From Fistularia commersonii (lineage: Eukaryota > Chordata > Actinopteri > Syngnathiformes > Fistulariidae): a stretch of DNA of 64,000 nt. A program made the position numbers and the translations under genes. A model generated the notes under the pieces. The model made no database searches, was not told the DNA's origin, and saw nothing but the letters and a program-made list of their open reading frames with translations. How positions within the stretch are numbered: the first letter of the stretch is position 1; each line of letters begins with the position of its first letter. The stretch is taken from NCBI GenBank assembly GCA_037954325.1, contig JBBMNZ010000007.1, positions 4,637,501 to 4,701,500 on the forward strand, read 5' to 3'. Positions 44,501 through 54,800 of the stretch are shown piece after piece.

Positions 44501-45490
44501 GTCAAGCTGCCGGTTGCATCTTGTCGCCCGGCGTCACTCTCACGTCGGATGTTGCTAATGGGCCCCTCCTCGGCCCCGCCAGCGGACCTCGGGGGATGGG
44601 GGTGACGGATCCGTGTCGTTCCTACGACCAAAATCGGCGTTCCTCCAGATCCCTTGAATGGCGGAGTCTCTCCTCCGACCAGTAGGGGGCGTTCAGTGGG
44701 GTTCACGGCCCTCTCTGCCGCCAGTGCACCCTGAGAAGCGACTTCTCGAGACTACTCTCAGCCGTCTCGGTCTGACGTTTCGCCTTCTGGTGAGATCTGA
44801 CCACCTTCTGTTCCCGGTCGCTGGGGTTCCGTCTGTGCCGGTTCTCCATGTCTGAGTTCTCCCTCTAGGTTCATTGAAAACCCTAGATTGTACATATGAC
44901 ATATGCGGACCCCGCGATGGACGGGTGACGGCTCGCTTGTCGCCGACGTTCCGCCGCTTCCAGCGGGAAACGGGCTCGGAGGGCGGCGACGGGGGCGGGG
45001 CGGGCCCGGCCAATCACGGGGCCGAAAGGCCCGGTATCATTTGGCTCACGACGACGCCGACCTGTTGAGACAGGGGAGCGAGAGGTTACGTTCCGTGTTG
45101 CGCCCCGCCCCGCCCTCAGAGGAATACCTGCTGGCCGTGACAGGTCCCCAGGGTTCTGGGACGTCACCGAACCAGGAAGGAGGGAACCATAACGTTCCCC
45201 GCCGAGCCTCCTGCACGCCACCCGCAGCGCCGCCTCAGCACGCCGGCCTGCAGGGGCCTGCGGCTCCACAGCCGCCGGGCACTGGGACGCCGGAGTGGGG
45301 CGGCCGTTGGTGACAGCAGCCTTCCATCATGGAGCTGTCATGTTCACATACTGTGTGTGTGTGTGCGTGTGTGTGTGTGTGGGTGTGTGTACTTGTGTGA
45401 ATGCAATTGTGTGTGTCGGACGTTGGCATGTACCAACTCACCTTGATTTAAAAATAATAAACACCTATTCACGAGTGAGATTTTGTATGC

Positions 45491-45534
<44 letters not shown>

Positions 45535-45667
45535 GCGTGCGTGCGTGCATGTGTGCATGCAATTGTGTTTTTCTGAAATAAGTATGTACCAGCTCACCTT
45601 GATTTGAAAAATAATAAACACCTATTCACGAGTAAGAATATATATGTGTGTGTGTGTGTGTGTGTTT

Positions 45668-45711
<44 letters not shown>

Positions 45712-45824
45712 AATGAACATGAATAAGTTTTCTTTGACCTTTATAAACGAAACCTGCTGCCACAACAAAATTAGTTTGCATTTGTGTGTGTGTATGTGTG
45801 TGCGCACACCTGTGCGTGCATGCT

Positions 45825-45858
<34 letters not shown>

Positions 45859-45983
45859 AGATTACTATGCACCAGCTCACCTTGATTTGAAAAATAATAA
45901 ACACCTATTCATGAGTAAGGTTGTGTGTGTGTGTGTGAGAGAGATAGTATGTATTGGCTTACCTTGATTTGAAAAATAATGAA

Positions 45984-46032
<49 letters not shown>

Positions 46033-49000
46033 TGGTTGCAGTCTGGTCCCCCATTGCACTGACAGTGGTCCTGGTGGCGGCGGCGACACTGTGCAAAGAG
46101 CAGGGCATCACCGTGGTCGGCATCTGCTGCGTCCACGAGGTCTTCGTAGCGCAGGGGGTGAGTTCCACCAAACCCTCCCCGACCCCGGAATATCATCTCC
46201 GCTTCCTCCCCGCCTTCGGGTCGACAATTCTTCTTTCCTTCTTCTATTTCGCCAGTTCACCCTGCCGTCGTTGCTGGACACCCTGCGCCAGGTGCTGCAG
46301 GGAAAGGACGTCTTCCCGCACGCCGTCCTGCAGATGCTGCTGAAGCTGATCGTGCTGGTCATCAGCACGCTGCTGCTCGTCATCGTCCGCGTGCAGGTCA
46401 TCCAGTCCCAGCTGCCCGTCTTCACCAGGTTTTCCCTTTTTTTTTTTCTAAATAAATCCAAAAAGAATTTCGAAGATCACGTCGGTAGAAGAAACCCCCC
46501 CCCCCTCCTCCTCCCGTTATGTAAAGACTTAGCCTAATCCGCTCCTTGGTGTTTTTCACATTGCATAATGGATTATGTCACACTCCGTCCGCCGCGTATA
46601 TGCCGTTTCCTCCTTTCAGAGAGAGCTAAAAGCTGCGATTTTAAATCTAGAGATCCAAAAAAAAAAAATCATCGCAGTAATTACAATATTACATATGTAA
46701 TACAGAGTTCCAAAGCATATTGAGTTCCAAACATAAAGCCCTGACTTGGCATTTGGCGGGCAGATGCGGTATTTTATCTCCACGTGGACGGCGGGAAGCG
46801 GGATCCAGGAATAATCCGCTCTTTGATCCTGAAGATAAAATACCAGCCCGTGGGTTTAAGTCGCCCCGAGCCCGCGTCCGTAATCCCAGGCAGCGACTCC
46901 GGATTGTCTCCGGGGTCCCGCCGTGATCCCGACACGAGCCATAACAGCGCGGCACGAGTCTGGCGAGGGGGTTGGTGCCGGGACAGCGGCGGCGTTGAAC
47001 CGCAGCCCAGTGAGGGGGGGGGGGGTTCTTCATTCATCTTCTGCAGATTCAGTTCCTCTGCTGGCTTTGGATGTTCCCCCGCAGCTTCTGGAGTGTGATT
47101 TTTTTTCTTTCATTAACCACAGTATTACTATGTTATTCCCATGTCAACGTGCTCGGCAAGAAGCAAAAGACAACAGCATCAACCAAACGTTCACATTTCT
47201 TTGCTAGCTATGGATGGAGTTAATGACAGATATTAGCGATCATGTGACTGAATAATCTACATCAGACATGTCAAACTCAGGCCCGCGGGCCAATTTTGGC
47301 CCGCACTACAATTATATTTGGCCCGCGAGATGACTTTAAATGTGTATTACATCTGGCCCGCCGGCCCGTTATACAGCGCACGTACCGCTAAAGGTGCCAA
47401 CACATTGAACGCGTCAAGCGCTGGGTGGCGTCAGCGCAGCCATTCATTGTGTTTGTGCGATGTCAGCGACAGAGCGCAAGTCCGCGCTGAGGCGCAGAGC
47501 GTCGCGCAAGGGTGGCGTTTAACGCCTTGACGCTTCACGCCTGATTTAAAACATTTTTAATTCGAGCGTCACAACGCTATGACGACATCTACGCGCGGCC
47601 AATAGGAGAGCAGCCGGTGCTGGGGGCGGGAGTTCCCGATGTGGAGCAGGAAGCTAAGCTTAGCTGCTGCTAAGCGATAGAGGGGGTACTGCCGTCCGCG
47701 ACACTTTTCGTTCGTGTCTTAAAAACACGAACGGAAGGGAAATGGAGGAGGCTGGATGTGTGGCAATCGTCCCGCAATTGCGGCAGCATTTTTCTACCAG
47801 TGCCGGAACTGTCTGTTTTGATTGCCGAAAATGCCGCGGCATCGGCGATACTCGGGGCTCGAAGTGTCGGCATTTTATGTGGCCGTTTTTAATTTTTTAT
47901 TATTTAATTATGATTATTGTTTCACCAGTATTATACCAGTCCCTTTTTTTAGGTGTTGGCCTTGATGGTCTGTGATGAAAAGATTTAGGTTACAATTAAA
48001 ATGAATAAAGTTAAAGATATAGAAGCCTGATATTTTTTTCAGTTTTTGTTTTTATTATTTTCTTAAACCTGTTCTGGTTTCAGTATTTAAGCAAAAATTC
48101 AATTGTAATATATTAGGATGGTTAATACAGTAGTTTACTGTATCTTAAAGATAATAAAAACATAAATAAATTAATTAAAAAAAAATTGGTCTGGCCCTCG
48201 ACAATGTTCTTTTTTTTAATTTTGGCCCTCTGTGAATTTGAGTTTGACACCCCTGATCTACATGATAGTGTGCGTATGTGTTTAGGTTCGATAACCCGGC
48301 GGCGGTCAGCCCCACCCCCGCTCGCCAGCTGACGTTCAACTACCTGCTGCCGGTCAACGCCTGGCTCCTGCTGAACCCTTCGGAGCTGTGCTGCGACTGG
48401 ACGATGGGCACCATCCCCCTGGTGGAGTCGCCGCTGGACCGCCGCAACCTGGCCACGGTGGCGTTCTACATCCTGCTGGGCCTCCTGGCCTTCCACAGCC
48501 TGCAGCACAGGCACAACTCCGCCAAGACGGTCCTTATGGTGAGGGCGCGTAATCGCACGGCGTGCGCTTTTCTTCTTTTTTTTTTTTTATAACCTCCTCA
48601 TTCATACTCGTGCTCCTTCGCCCCCGTTCATGTGACTCATCGCTACTCGGGAGCGAGCTTGTGAGGGTAATCGCTGCGCTGAGACATGAGTTAGCGCCGG
48701 TTGTGAAACGTTTGCCCGGGGCGGGTCGCTCAATCCCGACCCGGAGATGGCGGCCGTGAATCAAACGGGGAGAAACCTTCGAGGTGTTATTCTTTCTTTC
48801 TTTTTTTTTATATTTTGAAATGCCTTTGCATAACCTGCAGCGCCAGCATCTGCGCGCAAGTTAGCGAGACATACCGCCCCTGACCCGGGTCGACCCGTTG
48901 TGGGATATCGGCTACATTCAAGATTTGGCGACCACCCAAAAAATGGTTTCTTTTGTTGTCAGTCAGCAGTGAACGTTTAGGGGGGGGGTTTCATTGAAAA

Positions 49001-49489
49001 AGGAAGAAGGTAGCGGGGGAGGGGGACCGTACTCGAAGTGACGGCATGGCGTTGCGTACCCCTAGACAACTACAACATTGTCTCTTGTCACATCGGAACA
49101 TCGGACGAAGAGCATACCGCCTTTAAAATGCTCATTTTCCGAACTGGGTGCGCCTACTGTAAGCCGCGTGCCCTGGAACGTGGAGACATCGAAACCAGCA
49201 CGGAAACATAGGAAAGGTGTTTATTTTGTTTTGCAAAATCAATGAGATGTGGTTGGCTTCATCTGCCAATCTTTTGGAACAGGAGCCCTTGACAATGTCC
49301 CAACTCCGTCCCCCTTCTCCTGCCCCCTCCCTGCCCCCAGGCACTGTCCATGATCGTCCTGCCCTTCATCCCAGCCTCCAACCTCTTCTTCCCCGTGGGC
49401 TTCGTGGTGGCGGAGAGGGTGCTGTATGTCCCCAGCATGGGCTTCTGTGTTCTGGTGGCCCACGGATTCCGGACACTGGTGCACAAAGG
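36647..49489 (+). CDS. TMTC3: TMTC3 exons 1-7, membrane domain
   Basis: Residues 1-399. Exon 1 carries the first membrane helix and the acidic FVFDD motif on the lumenal side, which family knowledge places in the GT-C-like active region. Exon 2 ends LLFAVHPIHTEAV. Exon 3 continues VTGVVGRAELLSSIFLLAAF, a motif shared by all TMTC proteins. Exon 6 (RFDNPAAVSPTPARQLTFNY to WTMGTIPLVES) matches the TMTC family domain DUF1736. Exon 7 carries FIPASNLFFPVGFVVAERVL and YVPSMGF. All introns in this part are GT-AG. Confidence 0.94.
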
Positions 49490-51827
49490 GTGAGGAGGGG
49501 GATCACCGTCCCCTGGGGGCGCGGAGCCAGATACCAGAACCACTACTGTCTAAAGCCAATGTGAAAATCTCGTATGTTACAAGTACTCATCCCGAAGAAG
49601 AAACTTCTTAAGTCCTTCGTCAGAAGAACTTGTATAGAGTACAAGTACAGATTTGCAAGACTTGTCAACCGAACTCCCTCTCTCTCTGCAGACACCTGAA
49701 GAAGATGTGCTGGCTGCTTCTTGGGGGCCTTCTGGCCACGCACGCCGCCAAGACCTTCAACAGGAACTGGGACTGGGAGTCGGAATATACCCTCTTCACC
49801 TCGGCGCTGAAGGTACGCTGCGGATTGTCCCAGCCGGCCCGCGGCAAATAAATGTTACCCTGCCTGGGGGAGGGGAGGCGGGGGCAGTGCGCCATGGGAT
49901 TGCCGGTGACTCATACATCTGCTTGATAACGAATTCTTTGGAATTCTTTGGACTCTGTCAGGTCAACAAGAACAATGCCAAGCTTTGGAACAACGTGGGG
50001 CACGCCCTGGAGAACCAGAACAACTATGCCCGAGCCCTGCGGTATTTTCTGCAGGCCACCAGCGTTCAGCCCGGTGAGCGATCAGAAACAACCAAAACAA
50101 AACCTCTGCCAATCACTCTCGGGTTTGTCAGCCGTCAGGGGAAATGTGGATTCCGTTCCGGGCGAAAGGATTTGAAACATGACACTCCCTGTTTAGTGGC
50201 GGCAAAACAAACAAATAAAAAAAGTTTCCCGACTGATGATATGGTGAGTTTTTGTGCTGCAGTAGATGTAGAGAGCCGTCAGAGCCTCCAGGTTCTCCTT
50301 CCTGGGTTCTGCAAGTTCCCCTTATTTGCCCCCGCAGTCCAGAAAGAGTCCGCAGGTTCATCGAAGACTCTAAATTCGGACACAAAGGTGCGAATGAAAG
50401 GGTTAATGGCGGGACACGGCTTTGTGATTGACAGCTGGCTGGCCAAGGGTATTCGCCGCCCCATTGTTCAGGAAATGGATTAGTCATATCAGAACTCATG
50501 ACCGCCCTCGCTTAACACAATGAATCAGGATTCAGATTAAAACTCCTCGACAGAGGCGGGGTGGCGAGCGAGCGGTAGCAGTGTTTGCGAAGCGGGTCGC
50601 CAGACATTAGCGCTTTTACCGCTTCGCCACCTCAGAGTCTTTCCGTAAGATTAGCGGAGTAAACACATTAACCCGATGAGGATTTCCTGCTATGCTAATC
50701 ACCGGTCCCCTGCGTCCTGACTGACCCCTTTCTTTATTTTGCTTCCCGAGAGCGGGACCTTTTCCTTCACAGGGTTTGCATTCTCTCACCGCCTTCAGGC
50801 TCTGATAGCCTGCTAGCATTCCTTCGAGGGACGGGGAGGGTGGAGGGGGCTCTCAAAGGTCCCGGACGTTTTGCTTTCAGGCTGTCGCCGGGATCTTGAC
50901 GTGATTAGTGTTGTTTTACTTTCTGCAGACGACATCGGCGCGCACATGAACGTCGGGAGGACCTACAAGAACCTGAACATGTCAAGGGAAGCAGAAGAGG
51001 CCTATTTAGTCGCAAAGTCCCTCATGCCACAGGTACCCCAATTCTCCCAAGGGTTTTGGGGTTCCCCTTCGTGTGGTACTTGATCACAACATCAACAAGG
51101 GTCCAGAGTGGTCTCAGGGTCCTGAAGTGTTTGGAAGGTCCAGTATGTTCAGAGTACAGAGTTCTTGTGGTCCGGAGTATTCTTGAGTGTCCAAAAGAGT
51201 TCTCAGGGTCCAGAATGTTCTCAAGTTCCAGAACATTTACAGAGTCCAGCGTGTTAACAGGGTCAAGTGGAGCTTGACCCCAAACTCCTGATGAACCATG
51301 GAACCATAGAACCAGACCTTTGGGACAGAAAAACCTGGAGACACATGGGAACCAAGAAAGACTACACCCTGGGAACACAGGAAGTGGAGAATGTTGGACC
51401 CTGAGACGACAGGAAGGAGAGAACACTTGGCGCAGTGAACATCAGCAAGACCTCGTGGTGAAGCTGGGTGGAACCACCGCAGAACCGGCTCTACAGAAAA
51501 AGGAAGACGATGAACAGCAAATTATTTTTTTGGACACCCGACGTTTATTTGATCGCACACACAAGCACTGATTGGGAGGATACATTATAAGCGTTGTCTC
51601 TGATGGTGCACGTGACATCACCGCGACATCACCGTTGCCCCTCCCCCCAGGTTATCCCCGGCAAGAAGTACGCCACCCGAGTGGCGCCCAACCACCTGAA
51701 CGTCTACATCAACCTGGCCAACCTGATCCGGGCCAACGAGTCCCGGCTGGAGGAGGCGGACCAGCTCTACCGACAGGCCATCAGCATGAGGCCCGACTTC
51801 AAGCAGGCCTACATCAGCAGGCAAGAT

Positions 51828-51863
<36 letters not shown>

Positions 51864-54800
51864 TGCAGTAGTCAAGGGGTTCAGGGCAAGGGGTAGGGCG
51901 GAGTAAACGGGTTCATTTTAAAATGAAGTAACGCCTGGGTTCTTTTCGTGTCCTCCTGCTTCCGTTCTCTCAGTCCGGAAGGTCCATAGAAGTACCAAAT
52001 TGCCGATGTGTGAATGAGAAAGTGGACATTTGAGTGTCTCTATCTGATTGGCAGCTGACTCAGTGATTGACAGCTGACCCGTCAAGGTTTAACCGGTATG
52101 ATTCGGCCGGATCCGCCTCTGCTCAGCGGTATTTTGATACCCTTTCTGTTGAAACTATGAGCAAATGTAAAGTACTTCATCCTTAAGGTGGCTGTAAAAA
52201 GTACCGCCGTCGTAAAACATGATTGGTTGACTGAAACCTTTCCAGGTCGTATAAAACCTCCCCGGGGAACGACTGTTTCTGTTTATACTGTAATATATCA
52301 CGGGAGACATCCTCACCCTCTGGCATTTATTGTAGTTGTTAGATCTGGCACCAATGTTGTTTTACCATCAAGCTATCAGTGTTGCTAGCATACAGTTTCA
52401 ACGTTAATTTGTAGTTCAGCAAATGTAATTACTCCTTTGAATGTGTTCCAAATGGTTTTGTTTCTTTTTTGTTCTTATACACATACACACATAACATTTA
52501 AACATGCATATCATACCCGATATAAAACCTAGCTTGCTGTACACAAGTATCGTGCACAACGCTAAAACCAGCAAATTGTTCACAGGGCTAAAACTTCAGA
52601 ATCATGATGTTGCTGAAACCAGTATATTGTACACAGTGCTAACGCCCTTGTAATGTACATGATGACAAAGCCCACGTATCGTACACAATGCTAAAACCTG
52701 TGTATCGTACACAATGCTAAAACCTGTGTATCGTACACAATGCTAAAACCTGTGTATCGTACACAATGCTAAAACCTGCGTATCGTACAAGATGCTAAAA
52801 CCTGTGTATCGCACACAATGCTAAAACTTGTGTATCGTACACAATGCTAAAACCCGTGTATCGTACAAGATGCTAAAACCTGTGTATCGTATACAATGCT
52901 AAAACCTGCATATCGTACAAAATGCTAAAACCTGCGTATCGTACAAGATGCTAAAACCTGTGTATCGCACACAATGCTAAAACTTGTGTATCGTACACAA
53001 TGCTAAAACCCGTGTATCGTACAAGATGCTAAAACCTGTGTATCGTATACAATGCTAAAACCTGCATATCGTACAAAATGCTAAAACCTGCGTATCATAC
53101 ACGATGCTAAAATGCGCATGTTGTACACAATGCTAAAGCTCAGGTTTCATACACAATGCTAAATGTCATGTGACATAACATGACACTCAAACCCACATAT
53201 TGTACTCTTTGCTAAAACTCTTGTATCAGACAAGATGCTAATTCTCAGGCAAAGCATTGTACAATGCTAACACCCATGTATCATGTTTGTGTGTGTGTGT
53301 GCGTGTGTGTGTGTGCGTGTGTGCGTGTGTGTGTGTGTGTGTTCCCGTCGGCCCAGAGGGGAGCTGCTACTGAAGATGAACAAGCTCACTGAGGCTCGGG
53401 ACGCCTACCTCCGTGCCCTGGATCTGGACCGCACCAACGCAGACCTGTGGTACAACCTGGCCATTGTCAACATCGAGATGAAGGAGCCGTCGGAGGCCCT
53501 GAGGAACTTCAACCACGCCCTGCAGCTCAGCCCACGCCACAAGCTGGCGCTCTTCAACTCGGCGCTCCTCATGCAGGAGTCTGGTGAGTGAGGTCGAGGA
53601 AATTCACCTGAACTCACCTTTTCTAGGGTGCAGCCCGGGCGCACATCACGCTCCATTAATGTTACGACAAAAGGTTTAAGAGGTTTGTGTTACTTGGGGC
53701 AGGTTGGACAGGAGCGGCCGGCACCCACCCCATCTTCCACCTCCTTCATCTTCGTGTATTTCTCTCCAAGAGGGTGCAAATCTCACCTAAATCTACAACA
53801 TTCTCTTCCCCTGGCATTGCATTTCTGATGGCTACTCCAAAACTACGCTCCATCGGCGCAGAAACGTCAGCGTGCGATCCTTTTGATCAAATGCATTGGA
53901 CGTTCAAATGATGTGTGGGGTTCAGGTGGGGGGTGGTGAGTCATTACCTTAAATATCTCTTTTCGGCGGAGTCTGTTTTTCTTATCCAATCTCACCTTGG
54001 CTCAACTCCGCCACCACTCAACACCCGGTATGAAGTTAGTACAGGTGGAGAAAGACTTTTTTTTTTTTTTCTCCGTCATTAATACTCCATCAATCAAGAG
54101 AGTGTGTTTTTTCTCTTTGTTTTTTTGTTTCGGAGACGCATTCCAGGCAGGAGGCGGCAGGAGCTCGTCGCCGGAGCATACGCCTCAGCGGGGATTTTTT
54201 CGGGCTTTGGCTCTTAGGGAGTCGCTAATCTGTTAGCCGGCTAGCTTTCCATCCCTGTGTGTGTTCTGGAACGCCCTCCAGCCGGCCCCCGAAATCCATA
54301 TCCAGAATGGGGGTGTCTTTGCTCCCTAACTGGCAGGCACGGCCTCCATTTCCGAAGAGGTTGTCTCCAAGGAAGCCTTCGTCCCCACCCGCAATCGGCT
54401 ACCGCAATGAGTTCCCACGCTCTCCTGCAACCGATATTTGGGCGTTGGGAACATGACCTTACCGGTTGAACTGTGCCAAACGGGAAGTCACGCACGCAAA
54501 AATTCGATGAAGAAACGATCAATGTCATGAGGCGCATTCGTCCAGTGTTCCGAGGAAACCAGTGGGAGCTTCCACGGTACCGAACGGCCCGACAAGCACC
54601 TGCTTGTCTTAATCTCACCCCAGTCTTTCGCCAACGGTACTTTTGCCGTGTCCATCACCGCCAGTTTTCAGGAACCTCTCCCATGACGGTTTCAGCCATC
54701 TCGAATCCCAAGCCAAGTAGATCAGATCAAGCTCTCCCCACCAGTACCTCAAAAATGATGGATACCAAGGGTGAGATTTAGAAATTTCTTATGAATTTGA

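Larger units (their letters stand above)
43889..46041 (+). other. TMTC3 intron 3 content
   Basis: The first half is unique-looking and has a CTCF-like motif at 44679-44693. Positions 45350-46031 are a composite array of TG tracts alternating with a 42-45-base unique unit, running directly into the exon 4 acceptor. Confidence 0.65.
51821..53356 (+). other. TMTC3 intron 11 content
   Basis: Starts with (CA)n at 51829-51860 directly after the GC donor. Unique sequence follows to about 52560, then a 26-bp minisatellite to about 53175, then (TG)n at 53286-53342 leading into the exon 12 acceptor. Confidence 0.75.

Noticed and set aside
45235..46089. Cys-Val and His-Thr repeat frames
   Set aside because: Translations of TG/CA microsatellites on both strands.
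52560..53175. Possible CRISPR-like array
   Set aside because: The 26-bp units are contiguous with no unique spacers and lie in a vertebrate intron, so it is a minisatellite.
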